From Aspidapion aeneum (lineage: Eukaryota > Arthropoda > Insecta > Coleoptera > Brentidae), in the NCBI GenBank assembly GCA_963576565.1, contig OY755044.1, forward strand, positions 46,643,134 through 46,707,133: a stretch of 64,000 nt of DNA. The letters run 5' to 3'. Under the pieces are notes generated by a model. The model saw nothing but the letters and a program-made list of their open reading frames with translations, had not been told where the DNA came from and searched no databases. Every line of letters starts with the position of its first letter. The stretch's first letter is position 1. Positions 41,404 to 52,778 of this stretch are shown one piece after another. Position numbers and translations under genes: made by a program.

Positions 41404-42030
41404 TTAGTTACTGAGAAAAACCCTAATAACTTGATTCCTAAATAAATTGAGTGATAAGGCAAAAATGTCAAGGTGCAGAAAGTAACAATTATAATATCTC
41501 TGCATAAGAGATATAGGTGAGTTGTTTCCTAAGTTTGTATTAAATCTAGGTGCATAAAATAACGAAGGTGTTCTAGTCATTATTACTCTAGCATTAAAAG
41601 ATAGTTTTTCTAATAACATTGGACAGTCGATCCTATTATTAACAATATTATGCAAAAAGATACCACTTGAAATAATTCTTCTGGCAGATAATTTTAACAT
41701 CTGATAAAAATTAAGACTTGCTTCATATAACATAGCTAACAGATCACGATTAAATCTAAAATTTAAGTTAAAAATAAACTTTTTTTGGATGTTTTCAATT
41801 CTATTTACATATTTATAGTATTGAGGACTCCATGTCACACTGGCAAACTCAAGGTGAGATCGCACGTATGAATTGTAAAGTATTATAAGTGATTTGGGAT
41901 CTTGAAACTCTTTACTAACTCTTAGAATAAAACCCAAAATTTTATACGATTTTTTTACAATATTCTCAATATGCATTTCAAAACTTAATTTTGTATCTAT
42001 AGTTACTCCAAGATCCCTAATATACTCTAC
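41404..42030 (-). pseudogene. LINE reverse transcriptase C-terminal part
   Basis: Minus strand. It joins the main RT frame through KVEYIRDLGVTIDTKLSFEM, one frame away, because of a base change in an A-run near 42030. Then MHIENIVKKSYKILGFILR, YNSYVRSHLEFASVTWSPQY and RIENIQKKF, the usual post-catalytic thumb/end motifs of CR1/Jockey RTs, to the stop at 41404. About 200 bp of 3' UTR follow before the poly(A). Confidence 0.85.
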
Positions 42031-43973
42031 TTTTTTATGCTTACACCATTCAATTTGTAATCAAAATCTATTACGTTCTTCAGCCTGCTAAACTTAAGAC
42101 AATAACACTTATCAATATTTAAAAACAGGCGATTCTTTATACAGTACTGATAAAAACGATCTAGATCCTCCTGAAACCTCCGACAGTCCTCCAAGCTCCT
42201 CACAGGCGCGTGTGCCTTCTTATCATCAGCATATGATGTGGATTTAGAAAAAGAGAAACATTCACTCGCGTCTGCAATAAACAAGCAGAACAGCAGAGGT
42301 CCCAAGTGGGAGCCCTGAGGTATGCCAGATGTAATATTAATGAACTTTGATTTAGACCCATTTAACTCCACATACTGCGTTCTAGGAGCAATATAAGACT
42401 TAAGAACCTCGTAAAGGCAGCCGTGCACCCCGAAATTTCTAAGTTTTACCAACAGTGTAGAATGATGAACTTTATCAAATGCCTTAGAAAAATCGGTGTA
42501 CACGGCATCAACTTGCAACCTATTATCTAACGCCTCGGATATATCCTGGACATACAGTGACAGGTTGGTTGCCACCGACCTACCCCTAAAAAACCCATGT
42601 TGGGTTTCTCCCAGAACATGCTTTAATTTAAAGAATAACTCCTCCGTTATGATTGCTTCCAACATTTTTCCTGGGATTGAAAGGATCGATATTGGTCGAT
42701 AGTTTATAACATCGACTTTGCTGCCACTTTTATAAACTGGTATTATTTTGGCACATTTCCATATAGTTGGAAAGTGCCCTTCGGATAAACTTTTATTAAA
42801 TATTAAAAAAAGTGGCAGTATCAATGACTCCGCACAAGATTTGAAAAGGATCGGTGGCAATTTATCAGGTCCTGGACCTTTGTTTATATCCAGCTTATTT
42901 AACTGAAATTTAATTTGTTCTTCGGAAATGGAGTTTAAAATAACTGAGTCACATGGCGTCTCTAATAAGGAAATGTTAGAGGGCGTTGAGGCAGGTTCAT
43001 AAACACTAGAAAAAAAAGATGTAAAAGCATCACAGATTTCAGCGTCATTGTTGTAGGTACAGTCCAGATATTTTACTGATTTAGGTATGCTTTTTACCTT
43101 TCTTTTATTATTTACAAAACTCCAAAATGATTTAACGTTATTCTTTAGGTTTTTCTCAGTATTAGTAACATAATTTTTGTAGTCTGTTCTTATTGCTGCC
43201 AGAACTCTTTTCCTTAAATCGGAGAAAGTAACATAATCAACAGGGTTACCGTATTTTTTCCACCTTTGATGTAGTTTATACTTTTGTTTTATTAGCCCTT
43301 TAGTACTTGAGGAGTACCAGGTTGGGTATTTATTATTTATTTTTTTCTTTGGTATGTTCTCTGTGACAACTCCATAGATCCTCTCGTAAAATACATGTAC
43401 ACAATCATCAACTGTGAGATCATTAAAAAGATTTAACCAAGGAATTTCTGACAGTTTTTCATTTATAACATTATAGTTGGCATAATTATATTTTAACTTT
43501 TCAAAATTCGATTTTGCTTTAAGAGTCTCTTGTGCATTAGTTTCAATTATAATATCAATACATTTGTGTTGATGCGGTCTTTCCTTTACGAAAGGATCCA
43601 AAGACCTAGTCACAGAGACATTTTTAAGGTTACTAAAAACCAAATCTAGAAACCCCTGATTATCATTAGAGACGCCATTAAACTGATCAAAGTTTATTAA
43701 AAAAAAAAAATCAACAAGTGACTCACCATATGTCCCAGCCACATCCAAGGGTACGTAGCAACACTCAGCATTATCAAATATCCATTTTATTCTTGACGCA
43801 TTATAATCACCAACAATAACACATTTTTTTGACGGATACATTTGAACGATACTTGAAACTTTATTTAAGTGTGCACTAAGATTTTCGACACTTTCGAACA
43901 AACCAAAATAGATACCGATGTTGACACTTGAATTTCCACCCACAAGTCTTCGCAAATTCCATCGCAGCTCCAA
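42027..43973 (-). pseudogene. LINE ORF2: endonuclease end plus reverse transcriptase
   Basis: 648 codons. The first 15 or so residues are out-of-frame. Endonuclease motif GDYNAS at 55-60 and SNDNQGFLDLVFSN at 102-115. RT: YKSGSKVDVINYRPISIL at 414-431, QHGFFRGRS at 458-466, catalytic YTDFSKAFD at 492-500 (Asp494), SGIPQGSHLGPLLF at 549-562, YADD at 581-584. The catalytic Asp residues are intact. The endonuclease SDH motif is degraded (RPHQHKC). It ends at a stop created by a frameshift near 42030. On the 5' side a frameshift near 43960 and a TAA near 44050 separate it from the endonuclease N-terminus. Confidence 0.9.
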
Positions 43974-44047
43974 TTGAAATGTCCCAATGAATTAAATATC
44001 TTAGCCACCGCTATAAAAACACCCCCACCATCTTTTTTATTTGATCG

Positions 44048-44239
44048 TTATAAATTTCTATCTATTCTGAAAACATCATAATAGTCACTGTCGATAAATT
44101 CAGAGTCAAAAATACTGCAATTAAACCATGATTCAGTTACACACAGAACATCAGCCCGACCACCCAATGTAGACAGATAAAACTCTTGTAATTTTGTTCT
44201 CATTCCCCCAACATTCTGGTATTTAATTTTAAGAGCCAT
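44048..44239 (-). pseudogene. LINE endonuclease N-terminus
   Basis: Minus strand, starts MALKIKYQNVGGMRTK (the QNVxGxRTK motif with the active-site Asn) and contains CVTESWF (active-site Glu). It ends at a TAA after VFRIDRNL. The same frame continues past the stop as KKDGGGVFIAVAKIF, the next endonuclease block, before the frame changes. ATG at 44239 is the plausible true ORF2 start. Confidence 0.8.
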
Positions 44240-44324
44240 TATAATAAAACTAAAAAATAACCTAAATTAACTAAAAACGAACTTTGAAAATTTTATTTTT
44301 ATTTTTTAAGCATGTTTTCTGTTA

Positions 44325-44579
44325 TTAAATTTTGCAATCATAAGTCCAGCACTTAGCTCCAGGACTGTTCTTGCAAAAATCGCGAGTTTTCTTAAATAAA
44401 GCTTTATTCTCTAGAGTTAAGTGCTCATTAATATATAGAGCTAAATCATTTTGTGACAATCCTGCTTCTTTCAATTTTAAGCCCTTCTTTTTTCTGATAG
44501 CTGCAATAACGTTATCTTTTGCTTCTTTTGTTCTCATTGCCACTATTATAGAGCGTGGTGACGTGTTATCTTGATTCAT
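44325..44579 (-). pseudogene. LINE ORF1 C-terminal domain
   Basis: 84 codons. It opens (after a frame break) SPRSIIVAMRTKEAKDNVIA, then YINEHLTLENKALFKKTRDF and CKNSPGAKCWTYDCKI at the end. Similar segments form the C-terminal half of ORF1 proteins in CR1/Jockey-type elements (related to the baculovirus FP-like family) and are thought to help bind RNA. It is separated from the PHD/coiled-coil part by frame breaks in about 80 bp. Confidence 0.65.
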
Positions 44580-44661
44580 ATGGGCAACTCTTTTATATAA
44601 TCCAAAGGTATCCTCAGCCGTACCGAGAGCTTTAAAAATAGAGTTAATTACCGACCGTAAA

Positions 44662-45165
44662 TTATCCCCACACTTCTCTAGTAGATTTTAACTCAAAAAC
44701 TTGTTTATTTAAATCTGACACTTTTGAATCAATTTTTGGGATTTCTTTGACAGTTTCCTCCATTTGTATTATTTTCGCATTAAAATCGTCGATCTTATTT
44801 CCAAGGAATTGAATCGAATCTTGGAGGCCAATTTGAGTGCCTTTGAGCTCTCCTAGGTCGGATTGCATAATGTCCATTTTATTATTGATTTGCATTAACA
44901 TAGTTTTTAATGAATCATCAGATCCGCTGGACCCTTTATTATTAGTGGACATACATGGCTTGCATCGATAGGAGAACCCCTGCTGTTTAAGGGCTTCAAC
45001 AGGATATGGAGGCTCTAAGCAAGAATTATGAAACTGTTGTTTACAACCAAAACAGCTGACCGGCCTATTCGCACCTCGCAAATCCCGCAGTTCAATGTCA
45101 TTATAACGAGCTCGGTTTCGCACAAAAACAGATAAACCGCAAAAAAGTATAAAACTGATAAGCAA
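44662..45165 (-). pseudogene. LINE ORF1: PHD-like finger and coiled coil
   Basis: Minus strand, 167 codons. CFGCKQQFHNSC at about 38-49 and CKPC at about 68-71 are the second half of a PHD-type zinc finger; the first Cys pair is not found in frame, so the N-terminus is damaged or lies upstream. From about residue 85 a long heptad-rich stretch (KTMLMQINNKMDIMQSDLGE, then QMEETVKEIPKIDSKVSDLN) is a predicted coiled coil, usual for multimerising ORF1 proteins. The first 20 residues are probably untranslated read-through. Confidence 0.75.
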
Positions 45166-45400
45166 TTTTATTTATTTTAACTATAGGTTTTATTAATATT
45201 CACACAGGTTTTTTTATCAAAAATCCCTGTTAAGTAACTCTTAAATCTAGAAAAATTCAGCGTATTTTTTAAAGGATTTACGTAAAAATTAAAAATTAAA
45301 ATAAGTACTTTTAACACACTGTTTTGCCCATTTTACGCAGAGCATTAAACACACGTGTTTCACTTTTCGAGGCGTTACTACTACTTTAACTTATTAACCA

Positions 45401-45939
45401 ATGGGCGAAGTAATAACTAACATATAAAAAAAAACACTTCTTCGACTTCTTTCCCGGGATCCTAGATGGTGTAAATTTTTTTATTTATATTCGGACTTTC
45501 GATTCATCTCAACCAGGTTCAATCGCGCAATGTCGCAAAGTTAAAAGGAAAGGTTTTGTAGTCATTCCTCAACGTATGGACCAATAGCAAGAATGGAAAT
45601 ACTCGCGCGGTGACTAAAAAACAGTGAATTTTGATCAATTAATTCGCGATTGCAGCGGACACTGCTCTCTTGCCTTTCAGCGTTTGCAATTGTCCGAAAA
45701 TCTTCGGTTATGAATTGATTGGTATCAAAATTCTATTTTGCTATCTGTCCGTTGAAAGAAATTTGTTATTTTTTATTTTATTAAAATATTTTATAGAATT
45801 TTGAGAGTTTCTTCACAGGAAAGTATGAAATAAATTTGTATACAAATCTTATTTAAGTTTACATCAGACTCGAATACGAATTTATTTTTAGAATTCAGCC
45901 CCTGATTTGTGCCTCTAATCATATGAATAAGTTTCTGCT
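45401..45939. other. spacer between two LINEs
   Basis: A minisatellite-like unit (GGGCGAAGTAATAACT) at about 45403 and one end of the 24-kb TIR family (TTTCCCGGGATCCTAGATGG) at about 45452. The rest is non-coding. Confidence 0.5.
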
Positions 45940-46797
45940 TTCTATCTATCTATCTATTTAGCCTTCTTCGATCCACCTTTGGACATAGGCGTCCCCCAAT
46001 ATCTTCCACTCTTCCCTCGCTGTCGCCGTGTTTATCCATCTAGTTCCCGCATGTTTCTTCAAATCGTCCGCCCATCTCATTTGGGGTCTTCCCTACTTCT
46101 TTTATTTTCCCAAGGTCTCCAGTTTACAATACATTTGTTCCATCGATCGTCTTGCTATCTGATATTATGACCGGAAAATTTCCATTTTAATTTTGCTACT
46201 TCTCCTCTGACATCCCTTACTTTTGTTTTATTTCTTACCCATTCATTTCTTTTTCTATCTGTTAGCTTTACATGTAACCTTTGTCTTTCCACAGATCTTT
46301 GGGCTTTTGTTACCTTATCACTGTTTGATTTGAATGTCCAGGTCTGGGGTCCAGGTAAGTACAGGAAAGATACATTGGTTATACACTTTCGCTTTGAGGT
46401 ACTGAGGATATTTTTTATTTTTTAATCTGTAGCTTAATTTGCCGAATGCTGCCCACGCCAATCTTACTCGTCTCTTGATTTCAGCTGTTTGGTTTTCTTT
46501 TTTTAGGTTAATAATTTGTCCCAGGTATATATAATATTCCTCTACTTGTTCTATTTTCTCTTGGTATATTCTGATCGTCATATATTCATCTGTGTTTGCC
46601 ACGATTTTAGTTTTAGTGTAGTTCACACTCAAGCCTATATTTTTAGCTGCTGTATCCAGTTCTTTTATCAGTTCTTCTCTCTTATCCGTTATTAAGGCGA
46701 TATCATCAGCATATCGTAGGTGGTTCAAGTATTGTCCCTTTACTTTGATGCCCACCTCCTTCCAACCTAAATTTTTAAGGGATATTGTGTCACCTTA
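45940..46797 (-). mobile_element. RTE-type LINE, 5'-truncated, TAGA tail
   Basis: Minus strand. RT with LRYADDIAL, then the C-terminal connector, ending in REEWKILGDAYVQRWIEEG followed by a stop and a (TAGA)n tail (plus-strand CTATCTATCTATCTATTTA at 45943-45961). Short tandem tails instead of poly(A) and this C-terminus are typical of RTE-like elements. It is truncated upstream near 46797 (GDTIS motif just visible) and has a small internal deletion before NLGWKEVGI. Confidence 0.85.
46318..46755 (-). pseudogene. RTE reverse transcriptase fragment
   Basis: 145 codons: KGQYLNHLRYADDIALITDK (catalytic YADD), GLSVNYTKTKIVAN, YIYLGQIINLKKENQTAEIK and RRVRLAWAAFGKLSYRLKNK. After KQ and a TGA at 46318 the family sequence goes on in other frames (RNEWVRNKTKVRDVRGEVAK, LKWKFSGH) with further stops. 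The catalytic box is present, but the palm and fingers upstream are lost. Confidence 0.85.
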
Positions 46798-47337
46798 TAA
46801 ATAAAAACATCCATTTTAGCTCCTTTACAGATTATAAAAATCAACCCCTGAAGACCCAAGAAAGCTGCTTCCCACGAAACCAAATAATAAAAATATTCAA
46901 AATATAATAATAAATATGCAAATTATATAAGCCAAAACATATTTTTTGGAGGAAAATAAAATTTGGATAATTTTAAGCATATTGCCAGAAGAATTGTGTT
47001 TTGCAATTGCAAAAATTTGGTACCTATAATAAAGTTATTGTTGAAATAATCCTTCACACAGGTGATAAAATGTTAAAAAAAAGTTCAGTTTTTCATCATT
47101 TAAATTATTATACTTTTAAATTTAATTAGATATTTTTATACCGAAAATACATCTACCATAAATATACAAAGATGTAAACGGTAAAAATAATAGGCAGGTA
47201 TTTTCCATTGTAGATTTAAGTAATAAATAAGTATAGCGTTAAATACAGAACCCCCATTGCCAAACTCTGCTAACGCCGCTGTTCCCAATTGCTAATTTAA
47301 AACATTTTTGACAGTAAATCAGATTTGAATATGTAAG
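46798..47337. other. AT-rich spacer
   Basis: Nothing recognised; the 63-residue minus-strand frame (47239-47430) overlaps a transposon end. Confidence 0.4.
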
Positions 47338-48554
47338 TACAGGGACTGGGTGTCCCAAATTCCATGCTTGTGTTTGGGGGGTTTCGGGTATTTCTAGGAG
47401 AGATAGAAAAAAACTGACCTTTACTTGCAAGGCTCGGTTTTCAAGTCTTCATATAGTAAGCGGTTTTTAAGCTACAGGAATTTTTTGATAAGTCTGCATT
47501 TTGGGATGGGGGCCTATAACTTTTTTATTCATAAATTTTAAATTTTTATTTATTTTTTTTTAAATCAAATCAAATTACTTTATTTTCCAAATAACTGTTA
47601 AAATCTACAGTATGGGTTTCCTCATAACTGGGTACAAGCTTAAACTACTTAACAACTAAAGAAGTATAACAACCAACATTGGAAATCTTGGATTAATTCA
47701 AATAATTTATTTATAATAGGAATGTGTTAAAAGCCTTAGATTTTTTTACATATTTTCTACATATTTCATGATAAAACACAAAGAATAGCTTCAAATTTGA
47801 CATCATGAGGCCTCGGGCCCCTCCCAAGACACATTTCTGGGTGCGCCACTGTTATACACACTATTAAAGGTTCAATTAACATCCAGTTAGACTAAAATAA
47901 CAAGCACTACCATTAAGAATTTAATAAACAATAAAATAATTAAAATAAAATAAAAATATGACAAAAAAAGATTAAAAAGTTTTTATAAAGCAAAATAACG
48001 ATAATAATAAATAAACACAAAACAGCATACCTAGCACAGCCAGGGTTTATTTCAATGCAGATTTCAATTGTTAATTTAAATTTCACCTGTCACTTTCAGT
48101 TTTTGAGATATTAGATAAACTTTGTATTTTTCTTATTTTACTATTGAAATTAGCGTAAAGTTTTCTTTAAAATGACGTATCGCACTTAATATTTTTCTTT
48201 CTTTAAATTGCTTTTATATATTTTTTAATATATATAAAGTTATAAAAAAACGAAAAACATACAAAGAATATAAGGTATTAAAAGGTCATTCAATAAGGAA
48301 ATTAAAAAGGAAATTCAAATTTTATGTAATATCTCAAAAACTAAAAATGACAGTTGACAGTTGGATTCTTTATTATGAAAACGATACAAAAGTAATTAAC
48401 ACCAAAATTATATTGTCACAAATAAAAAATGTATAGCAAAAACCCCATATAGCTTAAAAACGGCTTACTTTATCAAAATGTGGAGGTCGGATTTTTTCTC
48501 TCCCCCAGAAACACCTGAAACCGCCCAAATATATCGAATTTGGGACACCCTGTA
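47338..48554. mobile_element. TIR element (ACAGGG..GGTGTCCCAAATTC), 1.2 kb
   Basis: The left end, TACAGGGACTGGGTGTCCCA then AATTC, is mirrored by GAATTTGGGACACCCTGTA on the right. Homology continues inward (GGTTTCxGGTxTTTCTxGG, GCGGTTTTTAAGCTA). A second inverted pair (CAGTTTTTGAGATATTAGAT near 48099 and its complement near 48332) lies inside. The left half holds a hAT-like fragment ending TTTCTGGGTGCGCCACTG at 47832-47852. No coding content. Confidence 0.75.
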
Positions 48555-49095
48555 CATCTAAATTTGGTTAGAATAAAAGTTAAAAAATAAAAGCTTGTTT
48601 CTATGCTTTATGTACTTTAAAATCGTATAAAACAGATTCGAGTTTCGCGAGTTCAAAACAGTCACGTCTGTTTCAAAATTCCACCACCATAACCACCATG
48701 CATAACGGTTTTATAAGAGGGCCAAATAAATTTATCAAAGAAACAGAGGGCTCTAAAAGAGCTCTAAAAATGCCTTTTTGTCGGTACTCAAATCCGAACG
48801 TGCGTGTAACATAAAAAGGCTCTTTCCGTAATGGTTTGGATTTGCCGCGTGAATCTCTAATAAATTATTATTTTTAGCAGTCCATACCTGTCTATAGATA
48901 CTATAGGTATGAAAGGCTGTTAGGATTATGGCCAGATTAATATGTAACCTAACTACAGTTTATTTCATTATTTTTGAGACAACTTTTTTTCGTTGGCCTA
49001 TGCTATTTATCATGGTAAACAGCTGACAACTCTCAAAAAGTTATCTCAAAAATTATGAAATGGGCTAGTTTTCTGATGGCGTCTGTCTGTCTATA
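48555..49095. other. non-coding spacer
   Basis: No gene. AGTTTATTTCATTATTTTTG at about 48957 and its complement near 49047 (CAAAAATTATGAAATGGGCT) suggest another small inverted repeat. Confidence 0.4.
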
Positions 49096-49397
49096 AAGGG
49101 GCCTACAACACGCGAGCAGTTCTTGAGATTAGTACGCGCGAACTAATCTCTGCATACATGTACGTTTGGTGGAATTGCCTACACACACGAAGACAAAATT
49201 AAACGTTCTAAACATATACACGATATTAATGCGTTTTGCCTAGACACCGAGAGATTTGCTCGCGTACATCGTGCGCGCGAACAAATCTTCGAGAGATATT
49301 TTAGGCGGGATATTGTCTACACACGAAGAGATTAGTATGCGCAAACTTGTACGCGCGGACTAATCTCTAGAAATGTTCGCGTGTCTGTAGGCCCCTT
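49096..49397. mobile_element. MITE with AAGGGGCCTACAxACACGCG ends, 302 bp
   Basis: AAGGGGCCTACAACACGCGA on the left and TCGCGTGTCTGTAGGCCCCTT on the right. The interior contains repeated, partly complementary blocks (GAGATTAGTACGCGCGAACT, ACTAATCTC, CGAGAGATTTGCTCGCG), so it can fold extensively. Non-coding. Confidence 0.8.
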
Positions 49398-49610
49398 AAC
49401 ACTATAACTAAAAAACCGATTTGTCCTAAATTTGTCACAAAATTTTTGCGATGTCCGTGCTAGTGATGGGGATAGAAGAGGGGTTGAATTATTAATTATT
49501 AATAGTTTTCCAGAGTCACAATTTTTAAGAAAAGAAAATCCTATATTTCCAAAGAGGCATACAATTTCCATACATACTGGATATTTCTCAAAATTAATGG
49601 CAGCTGGCTA

Positions 49611-50160
49611 CCTATTCTCGTACCTGAACGATGTGACGATTCCCATCACATGCTTTGGCCAAAGCTTTAAATTAGCTCCGAGCCGTCACGTGCTATGCGA
49701 AAAGACCTCCATTGCGCTAGCTTTCCTACGATGCGACCGACAGATTTCGCTTCAAACGCGTAAAGTTCACTAAAGACCTTTTCAAGTGGTGGATCGTTCG
49801 GTTATTAGTACTCTTCATTTAAATGCGAGAATCAAACACAGAGCGTTTAACCAAGAATCGTTAAAAATCATGCATTTTCATTGTTCTTTCTTTGTACCTC
49901 CCGAGCAGGGTTATAACCGGTGAATAGAAAAATGAAAATGCATGATTTTTTAACGCTCTTTGTTTAATTCTCGCATTTAAACGAAGAGGACTAATAACCG
50001 AACGGTCGACCGCTTGAAAAGGTTTTAACTGTGAAGAGCGGCCGACTATGCCATTGGTCGAGACAAGTCATTTTACACGACACGCGACCACTCAGAGTTC
50101 GCGATTGGCCAAAGCGTGTGATGTAGACGATCACATCGTTCAAGTACGAGAACAAAACCT
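49611..50160. mobile_element. 550-bp palindromic element
   Basis: CTATTCTCGTACCTGAACGA at 49612 is mirrored by TCGTTCAAGTACGAGAACA near 50137. Arms of about 250 bp include GGCCAAAGC, ATCGTTCGGTTATTAGTACT, AAATGCGAGAATCAAACA and ATCATGCATTTTCATT. The centre (about 49885-49930) is short. Long near-continuous palindrome; open frames on both strands are shadows of each other. Confidence 0.75.
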
Positions 50161-50193
50161 CTGGTGTAACGGGGTTTTCACACATTGGTGTAG

Positions 50194-51254
50194 GTAGTAG
50201 GGGAGGCCGTAAAATTTTTATAACTTATTTTCTTAGTCAGCAAACATTAATCGAATTGTTCAGTGAGCAATTATAAAAAAAAATGTCTATATGAACCCTT
50301 CCAATTTGTCGATGGGTTTAGTCGGAAAATGCAAAAAAGTTATGAATGCGGGGAACTTTTTCTATTAGTGAAAGCTGTATTTAAGCTACGTATAAAAACT
50401 TATCTCTAAATGTGGGAAATATCTCTGGCAAAATTGTCAAAAATTGAATATTTTATTTTTTGACCATTTTGCCAGACATATTTTCTAGACTTAGAGATAA
50501 GTCATACTATTTTTTATAATAAGCTTAAGTGTAGCTTTGACTAATAAACATATACAGGATGTCCCAATTCAATTATTTAATTGAAAAATAATAAGTGCGT
50601 GAGACAACGTATACAAAGGTATATGATACAAGTGTATAAGGCAGAGAAAGCAAATGACAGCAGCCAATGAAAACTCAGTCAGCAGAAGCGATGCTGACTG
50701 GCTATCCTTTTCATGTACTTTTCAATTGTATACCTTATCACTCGCACTCATTCTAGATGCAAGAATTGCAATGGGACTGGGGTTATGCGTTACTAATGGC
50801 GAATTCTCTTGGGAAAAAAGTGCTGCACTGGTGCGTCACTAGTGCAGTTTTCGTATTCTTTTGGGAAAAGTAGTGCAATTTTTTGTATTCTTTTGACCCA
50901 CTGACAAGCCCAGTATTGCACTCAGTGCACATTTTTTGGCACGGGCTCTCCGAGCTCGTGTTGCACTAGTGCACTTTTGTATTCTTTTGAAACTGCACTG
51001 GGGCAATTTTTTGACAGCACCAAAACAGTGTCAGTGGACCATGAGTGGCCCACTAACTATCTCAAAAGAATTCGCTATAAGAAAAAAATTTCCTCGAATT
51101 TATTACTTTTTTTCCATTTTGCATCTAAACCTATCGGATAACCCCCCTATTAATATAACAAATGTTGCCTAGAATTGATCAAGGAACAGTTTTATCGATG
51201 TTTGCTGACAAAGAAAATAAGTTCCCAAAATTTTCACGGCCTCGCCTACTACTA
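50194..51254. mobile_element. composite TIR element (TAGTAGGxGAGGCCGT), ~1.06 kb
   Basis: Left TAGTAGGGGAGGCCGTAAAA then ACTTATTTTCTTAGTCAGCA, mirrored on the right by AACATCGATAAAAC-type sequence and ACGGCCTCGCCTACTA. Inside are two more inverted structures. One is 50367-50553 (AAAGCTGTATTTAAGCTACG, TTATCTCTAA, GGCAAAATTGTC and complements). The other is about 50797-51080 (TGGCGAATTCTCTTGGGA and TCAAAAGAATTCGCTA), with three direct TAGTGCA(x)TTTTxGTATTCTTTTG units between. No recognisable gene. Confidence 0.7.
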
Positions 51255-51983
51255 CCTTGACACTCAAAACAACTGGATCCTATTACTTATGGATGGCTGT
51301 ACGTGCCTGCTGGCTCCATTTTTTTAACCTTTTTAACATCGGCAAAGCTCAGTGCCTAATAGTTGATCTAGGGGTGTCGGGGATTCAGTCAATGAAGGGA
51401 AAGTGGAGGGCCTTTTTAATTAGTAAATACAGTGGCCTACGCAGGGAGGGTTTGGGGGCTGAAGCTTCTCCAAAGCCACTGAATATATATAAATATAAAT
51501 ATCAAGATTAAAATGTGTCGATGTGCGCTTAAGCCCCCCCAGGATTCATTTCTGCGTATTGATTCGCGCTCAAGCTCCTTCTCCAGGTTTCATTTCTGCG
51601 TACGGCACTGGTACATATATAATAATATATGCAAAAGGCGTAAATTTTGTGGTTCACCACAGAAGGGCGCCAAAAAAAAATTAAATAAACATGTTTTAAA
51701 AAATCATTTTTGCTTTATGTTATTTTCCGTTTTACTTTTTAGTGTGTAAAGTGAAGACACTGCCAAAAAGACCATTTTTCACATCAAACTGATTTAAAAA
51801 TAGAGTGGAAAATCGGTAAAGAGATTTTTCAGCAACACAAATTAGGCAAAATAATTGCACAATACGCATATTTTTATTGCCATTTCTTAATTTCCCTCCA
51901 AAATTTTCTTCTGGGTGCGGTCCTGGGAATTTTCAAGTACTAGCGCATCCGGACGTACGGACAGAGATAGACGAATTAAGACA
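51255..51983. other. non-coding spacer
   Basis: CAGTGGCCTACGCAGGGAGG at about 51430 and CGTACGGCACTGG near 51600 resemble hAT-type ends (about 170 bp apart). Otherwise nothing. Confidence 0.4.
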
Positions 51984-52098
51984 CAGGGTCGTACCCAGGA
52001 AAAAAAATTACGGGGGAGATTTGCTGAGAGATCTCTTTTAACGCACTTTATCGCCTATTTTGGGGGGGGGGGGATTTATCCCCCTAGATACGGCCTTG
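51984..52098. mobile_element. hAT-like MITE, 115 bp
   Basis: CAGGGTCGTACCCAGGA on the left, CCTAGATACGGCCTTG on the right. The flanks TTAAGACA and AATAGACA agree at 6 of 8 positions, a decayed 8-bp duplication. The interior is G-run DNA. Confidence 0.6.
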
Positions 52099-52778
52099 AA
52101 TAGACAGATCGACGGAAAATAGATATGAGATATCCTTATTATGGAAGCGGCTAGATCCGATTTTTGAAAATTCGAACATCCCATTTTTGCACAAATAAAA
52201 TACTTCCTTTGACTAGGGAAGTATAAATAAATACCTACAAGAGCCATTCCAGGTTAAGGTCGCTGCGTCAAAACATCGAAAGTATTTTCGATTATGGCTT
52301 TTTTATGTTTTTACTGGCTTGCTTCAATGAAATAAAAGTCTTTCACTTTCTTTATAAATTTACATCCGCTTTGAGTATTTTAGTTAGTTCACTGAACATA
52401 CTTTTGTTGTTACTTAATTGTAATCTTCCGTAAATGTTTTGTAATTGTTAGAATTGACCAAGTATTTTACCGATAATAACTACAGAAAGAAAATACAGGC
52501 TGTCTCATTTATTTGCAAGCCAGACGTTACAGCAATACTGTATCAATATTCGCTAGTGTAAATTTTATAAAGCGCGTTCGCGGGCACGCTACGATCCGCT
52601 CACGCTAAGCAGGCAGACATCGGTTTCCGAAGCGAAAAAAGATTCGCAGTTAGTGGACATAAAAAACAAAAAATAAAAATATATTTTTTTTTTAAACTAA
52701 AATCTTAAGATTTTTTGAAATGTGTTATTAAAAAAACAATTATTTGCTTATCATAGATATCTAAAATATGCTTGAATT
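52099..52778. other. AT-rich spacer
   Basis: No gene recognised. Confidence 0.4.

Larger units (their letters stand above)
41196..45400 (-). mobile_element. CR1/Jockey-type LINE, near full length, decayed
   Basis: Minus strand, 3' poly(A) end at about 41196 (TTTTTTTTTATTTTATTTAT on plus). Order from the 5' end: ORF1 with PHD-like finger and coiled coil (44.66-45.17 kb), ORF1 C-terminal domain (44.33-44.58), AP endonuclease (about 43.4-44.24), reverse transcriptase (41.4-43.1). The 5' end lies near 45.4 kb, where a minisatellite-like unit reappears. This ORF1 type is found in CR1-group elements, while RT motifs such as YTDFSKAFDKVHH and GIPQGSHLGPLLF are common to CR1/Jockey relatives. Several stops and frameshifts show it is dead. 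Confidence 0.88.

Noticed and set aside
34563..41976. Plus-strand ORFs such as 35975-36226, 37673-37963 and 42496-42702
   Set aside because: Shadows of the minus-strand BEL and LINE genes.
49432..49773. 113-residue ORF
   Set aside because: Runs from unique DNA into one arm of the 550-bp palindrome; the mirrored arm gives a similar ORF on the other strand, so it is not an independent gene.
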